NCBI GenBank assembly: GCA_964475835.1
Contig: CAYYYL010000009.1
Span: 1-64,000, forward strand
Reading direction: 5' to 3'
From: JABDCI01 sp964475835
GTDB taxonomy: Bacteria; Verrucomicrobiota; Verrucomicrobiia; JABWAM01
Length of the DNA: 64,000 nt
Shown: in pieces, positions 56,931-64,000 of the stretch
How positions within the stretch are numbered: position 1 is the first letter of the stretch
How the letters are laid out: each line of letters starts with the position of its first letter
Position numbers and translations under genes: made by a program
The notes under the pieces: generated by a model
What the model was told of the DNA's origin: nothing
The model's input: the letters and a program-made list of their open reading frames with translations, nothing else
Database searches by the model: none

Positions 56931-58835
56931 TCACCGATGGTTTATCGGATGAAGCTGCCCCGTCTCATGTAACCGCCACAACTCAAAGGTCTCCGTCTCA
57001 AAGCCTTTCAATGTGGCCTGAACCGGGGAAAGGTTGAATGAGGATTCCTGGGCAAGGTGATTGCGGACTTCCGGATCATCGCGGATGCTGGATGAGAGGA
57101 TGATGTCGTTTCCTCGTGACAATCCAATAAGTCGGGCGGCGACATTGACGGTGGATCCGAAATAGTCGAGCCGGTCGTTGAGGGTGATGGCGATGCAGGG
57201 TCCGTGATGGATGGCCGCTTTGAGGGTCAGACCCTTCGTATTTTCGAGTCCAAGCAGATTGATCTGGGCGCTGAGGAGGGCCCGTACTGCGGAGATGGGG
57301 CGCCGGAACACGGCCATAACGGCATCGCCCATCGTTTTGATCAGGGCACCATCCTCCTCTGCGATGGCGGCTTTCAACACATCAAAGTGGCTCATCACTT
57401 TTCCAAACGCGGGTGCATCGCCGATTTCCCGGTAGAGTTTGGTGGAATCACGCAAATCCGTGAAGACAATCGTGAGACTTCCCACGGAGATCTGTTCCCC
57501 CGGACGCAAGGCTTCGCTCGCAAAAAGATCGCGAAACACCTGAAGAGCGGTCACTTCCGCCGCCGTGGTGGCGTCGTCGCTCCAGCTGGTGCGTTCGAGG
57601 ATAAACACTTCGCGGTCCTGGGTGTGATTGGTGAGTCTCAGGGTCGGGTGCAGGGAAAGGGGATGCTCCTCGTTGCTCCATGAACGATCAGTTGCCTCCA
57701 GTTTCACATCCGAAGGACCTCCTTCATTGGCGCTGAGCAACAGCCCTCCCGGTTTCGATGAGGTGCGAAGTCGATACCTCCCCGTTTCCAGGGGGAGGGT
57801 GAGAAGGCGTTCGCTCTGGGGAGGGAGAATTTGTTGGGCGACGATGTGGGGGGTTACCTGGGGACCACCGATGCAGAATTCCTTCACGTTCACGGTTCGA
57901 ATGGATGGATTCGGGCGGAACGTTAATTCCACCGAGCGATCGAAATTAGCGGTGTAATCGATGTGGCAGCTGTCACAGTGAACTTCGGGTTTGAGATCGG
58001 CAAGTCGCGTGCGGGATTCGTTGGCGCCGCGGCAGAGAGGGCAGAGGACATCCCATCGGAAATCGAGCAATCCAGACCGTACGGCATGAAGACAAAGTTC
58101 GAGGACCTTTTTCCTTGGTGCGTTCCACTGTTGGGCAAGGGCGTAGGGGCGAAGACGCCCGACCATAAGATCGTCTGCATTGCAGACTGTGTCGAGGAGA
58201 TGATCCACGAGGTCTTCGTGTTGATCCTTCTCGACGAGTTCCTGGTGAATCTGTATCAGGCGCTCCCTGGCGCCAGAAGCAAGTCCGGGCTTTCGGCCCA
58301 GGGCGGGGGGTGTTTCGCCTCGGGAGGCGTAGAGATCATACGAGCGAACAGCGGTATCGAATTTGCGGCGGCTGATGATTCCGATCTGAATGGGGATGAG
58401 CATGGACCCGATGATGTTTCGGGGTTTGGCCCAGACGTCATAACGCAGGTGTGTTCCCTCCGTTTCGCGTTCAAAGGTGGTCAAGGTTCTCAATTCCGCC
58501 ACGGGCCCGCTGCGGTACTTGCGGGCCACCCCAAACCGGGCGGGGCGCACCCATTCAAAAGGTTCTTCTTCCCACTCGATGGACAGCCCGAAGAGTTTGA
58601 TTTTGAGAGGTTTTGCCGGGGCCGGACCGTCCGGATTGGAAAGGCGCTCGATGGAGGGAATTTCGGCGTCCCGGTTGAATCGATTGGTGTCGGCAATGAG
58701 AGGCCATAGCGTCTCGGGTGAGGATCGCAGATGCCATTCCCAACGATAGTGGAATTCATGTAACGACACACCCAACAAGTAGGGGAGAGAGGTCGCCAAG
58801 TCAAAAACGGAACGAGGGAATGGGGTTGCAAACAA
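56931..58835 (-). CDS. class III adenylate/guanylate cyclase with SRPBCC and zinc-ribbon regions
   Basis: 634 residues from the TTG at 58835; GTG at 58808 or 58769 are alternatives, with no ATG before residue 145. An SRPBCC (START-like) domain spans about 28-170. A DUF5939-type region follows, with four Cys (265, 268, 287, 290; CPLCRG and CDSCHI) in a zinc-ribbon arrangement. The C-terminal cyclase domain (about 450-610) keeps the metal Asp460 (FTDLRDST) and Asp504 (KTMGDAVMAVF), Lys500, Asp557, Asn564 and Arg568 (DYFGSTVNVAARL), so it should be active, probably on ATP. Cytoplasmic; the N-terminal half may sense a hydrophobic ligand. Convergent with the FN3 gene. Confidence 0.85.
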   Translation of the reverse strand: MFATPFPRSVFDLATSLPYLLGVSLHEFHYRWEWHLRSSPETLWPLIADTNRFNRDAEIPSIERLSNPDGPAPAKPLKIKLFGLSIEWEEEPFEWVRPARFGVARKYRSGPVAELRTLTTFERETEGTHLRYDVWAKPRNIIGSMLIPIQIGIISRRKFDTAVRSYDLYASRGETPPALGRKPGLASGARERLIQIHQELVEKDQHEDLVDHLLDTVCNADDLMVGRLRPYALAQQWNAPRKKVLELCLHAVRSGLLDFRWDVLCPLCRGANESRTRLADLKPEVHCDSCHIDYTANFDRSVELTFRPNPSIRTVNVKEFCIGGPQVTPHIVAQQILPPQSERLLTLPLETGRYRLRTSSKPGGLLLSANEGGPSDVKLEATDRSWSNEEHPLSLHPTLRLTNHTQDREVFILERTSWSDDATTAAEVTALQVFRDLFASEALRPGEQISVGSLTIVFTDLRDSTKLYREIGDAPAFGKVMSHFDVLKAAIAEEDGALIKTMGDAVMAVFRRPISAVRALLSAQINLLGLENTKGLTLKAAIHHGPCIAITLNDRLDYFGSTVNVAARLIGLSRGNDIILSSSIRDDPEVRNHLAQESSFNLSPVQATLKGFETETFELWRLHETGQLHPINHR

Positions 58836-58901
58836 CGGCTCAAAAAAACGAGTCCAAAGAAGGCCGAAGAATGGAGGATCAGAACCTCCGTGTCTCTGAT
58901 T

Positions 58902-59522
58902 TTAAGTCCTCGTCCTCCGAATCAGTCCCACCATCACCCCTTGAATAACAAGTTCGGTCACAGGGATGAGATTTGAATATTTCGGGTTTTCCGCGTGCAG
59001 AAAAGGTTGTCCCTTTTGAACAAGATAGGTCTTGAGTGTGTTTTCGTTGTCGATGAGCGCTGCGACCACGTCCCCCGGACGGGGAGTGACGCCATGTTCG
59101 AGGATAACGCAGTCGCCATCCAGGATGTGCTTGCCGATCATGGAGTCGCCCCTTACCTCAAGGGCAAAGGTTTGTGCTGTTGGGCGGATGCCCAGGGTTT
59201 TGGCATCGACGGAAATGCATCCCTGAGTTTCCTGGGTTTTGCCTTGGGCGAAACCGGCGGGGATGACGCCGTAGAGGGGAATGTCAATGAGGGGGCGCCG
59301 TTGAAGGGGGAAGGCAGATACGGCTTCCGTTGAACGGGCGCGGCCGAAGGAGTTTTTTAAAAGCCCCTTTCGACGGAGGGCTGCGATGTGATCCGCGACT
59401 GTCCCAGGGGAGCGGAACCCAAAATGGTCTGCGATTTCACGGGCCGAAGGGGGGCGTCCCTGCAGTCGACGCTCTTTGATGAAATCCAAAATTTCCTGTT
59501 GGCGGGTGGTTAAGGGGTTCAT
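58902..59522 (-). CDS. lexA: SOS repressor LexA
   Basis: 206 residues from the ATG at 59522. The helix-turn-helix is at about 26-50 (SAREIADHFGFRSPGTVADHIAAL). The self-cleavage site is Ala89-Gly90 in GVIPAGFA, and the catalytic pair is Ser127 (RGDSMIG) and Lys164 (NTLKTY). It represses DNA-damage genes until RecA stimulates autocleavage. Longer in-frame starts would place the palindromic operator inside the gene; the ATG chosen has that operator one base upstream, so the transcript may be leaderless or start at an upstream in-frame codon. Confidence 0.95.
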   Translation of the reverse strand: MNPLTTRQQEILDFIKERRLQGRPPSAREIADHFGFRSPGTVADHIAALRRKGLLKNSFGRARSTEAVSAFPLQRRPLIDIPLYGVIPAGFAQGKTQETQGCISVDAKTLGIRPTAQTFALEVRGDSMIGKHILDGDCVILEHGVTPRPGDVVAALIDNENTLKTYLVQKGQPFLHAENPKYSNLIPVTELVIQGVMVGLIRRTRT

Positions 59523-59523
59523 G

Positions 59524-59539
59524 CCGTACATGTGTACGG
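59524..59539. promoter_or_regulatory. LexA-type operator upstream of lexA
   Basis: CCGTACA-TG-TGTACGG is a perfect 7-bp inverted repeat with a 2-bp centre directly before the lexA start. LexA genes are normally self-regulated through such a palindrome. The core GTAC-N4-GTAC differs from the E. coli (CTGT-N8-ACAG) and Gram-positive (GAAC-N4-GTTC) forms and could be the local SOS box. Confidence 0.65.
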
Positions 59540-59636
59540 TATCGGAGGTTTCTTCAGAAGCAAGGCCAATTTGAGGAGACATTCATCTGCCTGAAAAACA
59601 CGACTTCTTTCGCATGGTCAAGTCCCGGGCGGGTCC

Positions 59637-59951
59637 TCAAATCAGTTCGGAGGCATCCCTTCGAATTTTTCCGCAGACAAGATCGCAAAGTTTGAAAATC
59701 ATGGGGTCGCGGATGGCGTACATCGCCTTGTTTCCGTCGCGCCGACGCTCGACAAGCTTCAGGTCGAGCAGGAGACCCATCTGCTTGGATACATTAGCCT
59801 GCTTCAATCCCGTGGTCCGTACAAGCTGAGACACGGATTTTGCCCCATGCTGAAGACTGTTTAATAAAAGGAGTCGGCTCGGCTCCGCCAAGGCTGAGAA
59901 AAGGGATGCCACCGCATGAAGCTGGGCCGCGGAAAGACTTTTATTTTTCAT
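59637..59951 (-). CDS. ArsR-family transcriptional repressor
   Basis: 104 residues, ATG at 59951. Winged helix of the HTH_5 type: AVASLFSALAEPSRLLLLNSL, recognition region SVSQLVRTTGLKQANVSKQMGLLL, and the wing ERRRDGNKAMYAI. Two cysteines near the C-terminus (KLCDLVCGK) could sense thiol or persulfide stress. It is divergent from a rhodanese/CoA-disulfide reductase pair, with a palindrome between them covering the promoter, so it most likely represses that pair. No separate metal-binding site such as ELCVCDL is seen. Confidence 0.88.
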   Translation of the reverse strand: MKNKSLSAAQLHAVASLFSALAEPSRLLLLNSLQHGAKSVSQLVRTTGLKQANVSKQMGLLLDLKLVERRRDGNKAMYAIRDPMIFKLCDLVCGKIRRDASELI

Positions 59952-59952
59952 A

Positions 59953-59980
59953 TTGCTATATGGGAATATAGTTATATAAT
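59953..59980 (+). promoter_or_regulatory. promoter of the rhodanese-reductase operon
   Basis: TTGCTA (59953-59958, 4 of 6) and a perfect TATAAT (59975-59980) are 16 bp apart. AGGAAGG at 59991-59997 gives a ribosome site for the ATG at 60012, at a rather long spacing of 14 bases. Confidence 0.6.
59956..59971. promoter_or_regulatory. ArsR-type operator
   Basis: CTATAT-GGGA-ATATAG is a perfect 6-bp inverted repeat lying between the -35 and -10 boxes of the divergent promoter and 5 bp from the arsR start codon. Binding by the adjacent ArsR-family protein would block both directions. Confidence 0.6.
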
Positions 59981-60011
59981 TTAACTTAAAAGGAAGGTGT
60001 TTTCAATAATT

Positions 60012-60685
60012 ATGAATGAGATGAATAATGTGGAGGTTGATGTTCATGGGTTGAGCTGTCTTTTGAGGGAGAAGCCTGGGTTGGAAGTCTGGGATGTGCG
60101 TGAGCCCTCGGAATTTCGGGGGGAACACATTGCAGAAGCGAGGTTGATGCCATGGTCCGGATTGAAGGTGGAGACTTGTGTGGGACTCCGAAAGGGTAAG
60201 GTGGGGGAACCTCTCTATCTGGTGTGTGAGAGCGGGGGTAGGGCCGGTCGTGTGGCGAAAATGCTCCGGGACTCCGGTTGTGCGGATGGAGTGGTGGTGG
60301 CGGGTGGAATGGGGGCATGGAAGGCGGCGGGTTTCCCGGTGGTTCGGGGAGTTTCCACGTGGTCGCTTGAGAGACAGGTGCGATTTGCGGCCGGTTTCCT
60401 GGTGACCTTGGGGGTGGGGTTGGGGTGGTGGGTGGAGNNNNNNNNNNGCCCCTGCCGCCCCGGGTCCGCGTGGGGGCGGTTGCCGGGTTCCCCTGGGGGG
60501 GGGGCGGGGGGGGGTGGGTGGAGCCGGGATTCCTTGCCTTGTCCGCGTTTGTAGGGGGGGGATTGATGTTCGCGGCAGTGACCAATACATGTGGGATGGC
60601 CTTGTTGCTGGCCAAAATGCCCTGGAACCGGGTTTCCAAAGAATGGGATCGAGGGGATTCGTGCATTTTTGGGGGTGGCCAATGA
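60012..60685 (+). CDS. YgaP-like rhodanese with DUF2892 membrane domain, interrupted by an assembly gap
   Basis: From the ATG at 60012 the first part encodes a rhodanese domain (EVWDVREPSEFRGEHI and the active-site loop CESGGRAG with the persulfide Cys) and the start of a membrane segment (RQVRFAAGFLVTLGVGLG). The frame then meets 10 Ns at 60438-60447 flanked by long G runs. After the gap the sequence continues in another frame with the DUF2892 end FLALSAFVGGGLMFAAVTN, CGMALLLAKMPWN, and stops at 60685. The shift is an artefact of unknown gap length, not a mutation that can be judged. E. coli YgaP has the same rhodanese-membrane layout. The stop overlaps the reductase ATG. Confidence 0.8.
60438..60447. 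other. assembly gap (10 N)
   Basis: Ten undetermined bases inside the YgaP-like gene, in a tract of very G-rich sequence (runs of 8-9 G between 60490 and 60515). The reading frame before and after differs, so the real length is unknown. Confidence 0.99.
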
Positions 60686-62334
60686 AGGTTCTCATTGTGG
60701 GAGGCGTGGCGGGGGGTGCTTCCTGTGCGGCCAGATTGCGCCGATTGGATGAGGAGGCGGAGATCATAGTGATCGAACGTGGGCCTGATGTGTCTTTTGC
60801 AAACTGCGGGCTTCCGTACTATGTGGGAAATGTCATTAAAGACGTGGGTGATCTGAACATGTCAACGCCGTGGAAACTTCGGGAACGTTTCCGGATCGAG
60901 GTTCGAACCCAGGAGGAGGTGGTTTCGATCGATCGGCAGGCCAGGGAGGTGATGATTCGGAATGTGAGGACAAAATGTGTTTATCGGGAATCGTATGATC
61001 GCTTGGTGTTATCGCCTGGGGCAACGCCTTTTATTCCCTCCGTTCCTGGAGTGGATCTGCCGGGGATCTTCACGCTGCGAAATATACCTGACAGCGAGCG
61101 TATTCGGACATGGATGACGTCGAACAAGGTCAGGCGTGCCGTCATTGTGGGGGCTGGGTTCATAGGGGTGGAGATGGCGGAAAATCTGGTGGCTCGCGGG
61201 GTGGAAGTGACGATGCTGGAGATGGCGGATCAGGTTCTTCCTCCCTTGGACAAGGAGATGGCACAATGGATGCAGGAACACCTTGAAACCCGGGGAGTTC
61301 AGGTGGTGTTGAATGATGCGGGAACGGAGTTTCAGCGCGGTGGGGGTGATTCGCTGGTGGTAATGACCCGTTCAGGTGGACGTTATGAAGCGGACATGGT
61401 GATCCTCTCCAATGGAGTTCGTCCGGAAGTAAAACTTGCAAGGGATGCAGGCCTGTTGCTGGGTGAACGGGGGGGGATTCGCGTGGATGATCAAATGCGG
61501 ACGAGTGATCCCCTTATCTTTGCAGTGGGCGATGCGGTGGAGGTGAAGGATGTGATCCAGGGTCAATGGATGCTGCTTGCTCTGGCAGGACCTGCGAATC
61601 GACAGGGACGGATTGCAGCGGATGTGATCTGTGGTCGTGACACCAAGTTTCGTGGAGTGCAGGGAACAGCTATCTGTGGTGCCTTTGGTCTTGCCGTGGC
61701 GATGACCGGAGCGAGTGAGAAAGCTCTGAAACGTTCCGGCATGAGCGACTACGAAAAGGTCTACCTGCATCCCGGACACCATTCAGGATACTATCCCGGA
61801 GCCAAGCCGATTCATTTGAAACTGATTTTCCGGAAATCGGATGGACTCATCCTGGGCGCGCAAGCCGTGGGTGAGGAGGGGGCTGCGCGCCGAATCGATG
61901 TCCTGGCGATGGGGATTCAGATGGGAGCGACTGTCTTTGATTTGGAGCAGGGGGAGTATTGCTATGCACCCCAGTACGGCGCGGCGAAGGATCCACTCAA
62001 CATGGCTGGGATGATTGCGGCAAATGCACTGAAGGGGGATGGGCCCCTTGTCTCATGGGAGGAATGGAGTGCTGCCGGACCCATCTTGCTCGACGTGCGG
62101 GATGCTGGGGAATTTCGGGAAGGGCATATTCCCAATGCCATTCATATTCCATTGTCGGAGATCCGTCGACGTACGAATGAATTGCCCCGCGATCGGGAGA
62201 TCTGGACCTATTGTGCCGTGGGGCAACGGGGATATTATGCGACCCGTCTATTAAAACTCCTTGGATATCGTGCTCGAAATCTTCCTGGGGGTTACACAAC
62301 TTATCGGACATTTCATCCCCGTTTAGCTCATTGA
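60682..62334 (+). CDS. CoA-disulfide reductase fused to a rhodanese domain
   Basis: 550 residues from the ATG at 60682. FAD-binding GGVAGGASCAARLRRL at the N-terminus, single redox Cys42 in SFANCGLPYYVG (the CoADR/persulfide reductase signature), NAD(P)H motif VIVGAGFIGVEMAENL and the dimerisation domain to about 445. The C-terminal rhodanese (about 455-545) has LLDVRDAGEFREGHIPNA and active Cys511 in YCAVGQRG. Such fusions reduce CoA persulfides, polysulfide or CoA disulfide using NAD(P)H. With the YgaP-like rhodanese and ArsR regulator it forms a reactive-sulfur handling cassette. Confidence 0.92.
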   Translation: MKVLIVGGVAGGASCAARLRRLDEEAEIIVIERGPDVSFANCGLPYYVGNVIKDVGDLNMSTPWKLRERFRIEVRTQEEVVSIDRQAREVMIRNVRTKCVYRESYDRLVLSPGATPFIPSVPGVDLPGIFTLRNIPDSERIRTWMTSNKVRRAVIVGAGFIGVEMAENLVARGVEVTMLEMADQVLPPLDKEMAQWMQEHLETRGVQVVLNDAGTEFQRGGGDSLVVMTRSGGRYEADMVILSNGVRPEVKLARDAGLLLGERGGIRVDDQMRTSDPLIFAVGDAVEVKDVIQGQWMLLALAGPANRQGRIAADVICGRDTKFRGVQGTAICGAFGLAVAMTGASEKALKRSGMSDYEKVYLHPGHHSGYYPGAKPIHLKLIFRKSDGLILGAQAVGEEGAARRIDVLAMGIQMGATVFDLEQGEYCYAPQYGAAKDPLNMAGMIAANALKGDGPLVSWEEWSAAGPILLDVRDAGEFREGHIPNAIHIPLSEIRRRTNELPRDREIWTYCAVGQRGYYATRLLKLLGYRARNLPGGYTTYRTFHPRLAH

Positions 62335-62380
62335 AGGCGTGTGGTTGTTGACTCCTCGACGGATCGTGCTAAGACGGGGC

Positions 62381-62911
62381 ATGACGAAATTCAAAAGGCA
62401 GGGTTTTGTTTTTGCTTTGATGGTTTTTGTGTCGGCTACGGGGCATGCGGCGGATAAACCGGAACACCCGATGCCCATGAAAATGCCCGAATTTGGAAAA
62501 TTGGCTGGATTGACGGGGACGTGGGAAGCGGTTCAGGTGAAGGATGGAAAGAAGCAGTTGATGAAGGTGAATTACAAGCTGACGGCAGGCCGGACCGCTC
62601 TCGTGGAAACCCTTTTTCCCGGAACACCTCAAGAGATGGTTTCCATCTATCATCAGGGCGATGGAGTTCTGGAGATGACTCACTACTGCATGCTCGGAAA
62701 TCAACCTAACTTTCGGTTGAAGAAAAGTGATGAATCCGATGTGATGGAGTTCGAATTTTCAGATACCCCCGGACTGGATGAGGGAGATCCCCATATGCAT
62801 TCCCTGAAGATCACCTTCCTGGATAAAAATCATATCCGTCAGGAATGGGCTTTCTATTCTGAAGGAAAGCAGCAGATGTTGGAAACCTTCGACTTGAAGC
62901 GGAAGAAGTAA
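62381..62911 (+). CDS. small secreted protein, DUF1579-like
   Basis: 176 residues from the ATG at 62381 (in-frame upstream codon at 62339 rejected because it would precede the signal peptide with a Arg/Leu-rich tail). Signal peptide about 1-24, with the cleavage near GHAAD. The mature part is a beta-rich protein with LAGLTGTWEAVQVKDGKKQL, NYKLTAGRTALVETLFPG, EMVSIYHQGDGVLEMTHYCMLGNQP and HIRQEWAFYSEGKQQ, the pattern of DUF1579-type lipocalin-like proteins. Function unknown; it follows the reductase by 46 bp and could share its transcript. Confidence 0.72.
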   Translation: MTKFKRQGFVFALMVFVSATGHAADKPEHPMPMKMPEFGKLAGLTGTWEAVQVKDGKKQLMKVNYKLTAGRTALVETLFPGTPQEMVSIYHQGDGVLEMTHYCMLGNQPNFRLKKSDESDVMEFEFSDTPGLDEGDPHMHSLKITFLDKNHIRQEWAFYSEGKQQMLETFDLKRKK

Positions 62912-63059
62912 GTCGTCCTCTCTGTTCTCATTCATAAATCCTAGATGGGACCAGGGCACTGTTTCTGGGTCACCTGAAGATGGAGTTGCCGGCTTAATTG
63001 GGATCCATTTCAATCGGACCGAAAAGCTTCAATTAAAGGGTGTAAACGGTCGGTTTGAC

Positions 63060-63090
63060 CTCAATTTTGAGAATTTTTCTCAAAATTGAG
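63060..63090. promoter_or_regulatory. 14-bp inverted repeat containing a Fur-like palindrome
   Basis: A perfect inverted repeat (arms 63060-63073 and 63077-63090, 3-nt centre) with the core TTGAGA-ATTTT-TCTCAA at 63067-63083, the same pattern as at the feo promoter. GTTTTTG follows, so it could also serve as an AT-rich terminator for the small secreted protein gene. It is 117 bp upstream of the FecR-domain gene. Confidence 0.5.
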
Positions 63091-63206
63091 AGTTTTTGTT
63101 CGATTGTTTTTGCTAAGTCCTTCTGTCGCAAGGGGTTTAAGGCTGAGGAGCTGGTATGGCATTTGCTCCTTGAAAGGGAATGGAAGGATTCTTTGTTCCC
63201 TTTTCT

Positions 63207-64000
63207 ATGAGTGTCTATCTTCAAAAAATTTTGACTTGGAAACGTTGGATTTCCCTTGGGCTGGTGTGGATTTTGCCGGCTTGTGCGGGGATAGGGGCCA
63301 TGGCTGGGGGGCTTCAGAAAGCGACGATTGAGGAGTTAAAGGGAGAGGTGGTGTTGAAGAAGGATGGAGTTGACACCATGCGTCCCGCCTGCATGAAGGA
63401 AGAGATTGTTGGAAAGGATGTTGTTCGCACGGGTAAAAAATCCCGGGCGGAACTCGAGTTTCCCGATCAATCGATCTGTCGTCTTGGTTCGAATACGATT
63501 TTCAGTTTTGATCCCCAGACGAGAAATATGGAGTTCTCGCAAGGGGTGGCGCTGGTTCATGTGCCCCCGTACAAGGGGGGCGCCCGGATTGGAACCACGG
63601 CGGCGACCGCCGCGATTCAGGGGGATACGATTTTACTGCGATCCATGATGATGCCAGATGGAACGCCGGGCACGCAGTTCACCTCGCTTTCTCCAGCGGG
63701 GGGCCCGACGGATGGGAGTATTGTGGTGACGTTGAACCGCAACCCGGATGTTTCTTTTCAGCTGGAGGGAGGGCAGGTGGCGATTGTTCCAGACCTGGCG
63801 ACGTCGCTGTCGGATGTCAGTCGGGCTGAAATTGATGTGGCGATCCTTGCGGCACAATCGTCCCTATTGCAGAATCTTCCACCAAGCGCAGACAAGGAAA
63901 TCCACCTTGTGGCCCGGGATCAGGCGCGGGATTTTGCGAGCGGTGCGGCCGAAAGGACTCAACTTGCCCTGAATGGGAATGGGACGATTCACGAGATGAA
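63207..64000 (+). CDS. FecR-domain exported protein, 5' part
   Basis: Open from the ATG at 63207 to the right edge (264 codons, incomplete). Signal peptide or anchor at about 12-33 (WISLGLVWILPACAG), possibly a lipoprotein since a Cys ends the core. Residues about 38-140 are a FecR domain: ATIEELKGEVVLKKDG, IVGKDVVRTGKKSRAELEFPDQSICRLGSNTIFSF. The stretch GVALVHVPPYKGGARIGTTAATAAIQG matches the FecR beta-strands. In this phylum such proteins often stand alone and are not linked to iron siderophore uptake; function unknown. A Fur-like palindrome lies upstream. Confidence 0.82.
   Translation, partial: MSVYLQKILTWKRWISLGLVWILPACAGIGAMAGGLQKATIEELKGEVVLKKDGVDTMRPACMKEEIVGKDVVRTGKKSRAELEFPDQSICRLGSNTIFSFDPQTRNMEFSQGVALVHVPPYKGGARIGTTAATAAIQGDTILLRSMMMPDGTPGTQFTSLSPAGGPTDGSIVVTLNRNPDVSFQLEGGQVAIVPDLATSLSDVSRAEIDVAILAAQSSLLQNLPPSADKEIHLVARDQARDFASGAAERTQLALNGNGTIHEM

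Overview
The window looks like a chromosomal segment of a Gram-negative member of the Verrucomicrobiota. Supporting this are a PEP-CTERM sorting signal on large beta-repeat surface proteins, a fused MurC-MurB protein inside a complete division/cell-wall (dcw) cluster, lipid A synthesis (LpxB), a meso-diaminopimelate type MurE, and frequent TTG/GTG starts with weak Shine-Dalgarno sites. The assignment is an inference from gene content. A run of 10 Ns at 60438-60447 shows a draft assembly. No CRISPR array, insertion sequence, prophage or rRNA was seen.

Layout. 1-1382: tail of a cytochrome-oxidase-maturation type operon (ABC-2 permease, SCO1/SenC, DUF420). 1324-4035: first PEP-CTERM beta-repeat protein, on the minus strand and overlapping the DUF420 gene tail to tail. 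4115-10792: mostly minus strand (ispE, two unknown genes, a GlcD-type FAD oxidase, lpxB, dprA), with a plus-strand GYF-domain membrane protein. 10886-12100: membrane-anchored thioredoxin-fold protein. 12175-31684: the dcw cluster in the order mraZ, small unknown ORF, rsmH, ftsL-like, ftsI, murE, murF, mraY, murD, LysM protein, ftsW, murG, murC-murB fusion, ddl, ftsQ, ftsA, ftsZ. Most junctions are overlapping or nearly so, and an MraZ-type operator of boxes at 10-bp steps lies in front. 31752-32718: a TPR protein and an acyl-carrier-like protein that lacks the phosphopantetheine serine.

33076-39381: GH1 beta-glucosidase behind a promoter with a LacI-type operator, metG, an ArnT-like glycosyltransferase, a PHP-domain protein and a HAD phosphatase. 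39443-43350: a LysR regulator divergent from a two-subunit 2-oxoacid:ferredoxin oxidoreductase (korAB). 43430-46102: second PEP-CTERM beta-repeat protein, a paralogue of the first. 46281-47296: tRNA-Ala(GGC), a pirin and initiator tRNA-Met. 47475-50088: ECF sigma factor and a two-membrane-span anti-sigma/DUF4349 fusion. 50114-53020: an iron-uptake operon feoA-feoA-feoB plus a 48-residue Cys-containing membrane protein, with a readable promoter and a Fur-like box over its start site. 53189-53553: two tiny overlapping genes of unknown function ending in a strong terminator. 53968-56907: a secreted fibronectin-III protein in which one FN3 domain is interrupted by a large inserted domain. 56931-59522: a class III nucleotide cyclase and lexA. 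59637-62334: a sulfur/persulfide cassette (ArsR regulator, YgaP-like rhodanese broken by the assembly gap, CoA-disulfide reductase-rhodanese fusion). 62381-64000: a small secreted protein and the start of a FecR-domain protein.

The strongest leads are regulatory and architectural: the mraZ operator ladder; a TTGAGA-N5-TCTCAA palindrome shared by the feo promoter and the region upstream of the FecR gene; the nested domain in the FN3 protein; the two PEP-CTERM paralogues with one conserved C-terminal module; the anti-sigma/DUF4349 fusion; and the two-gene microprotein operon. Nothing here amounts to a clearly new defence or mobile system.
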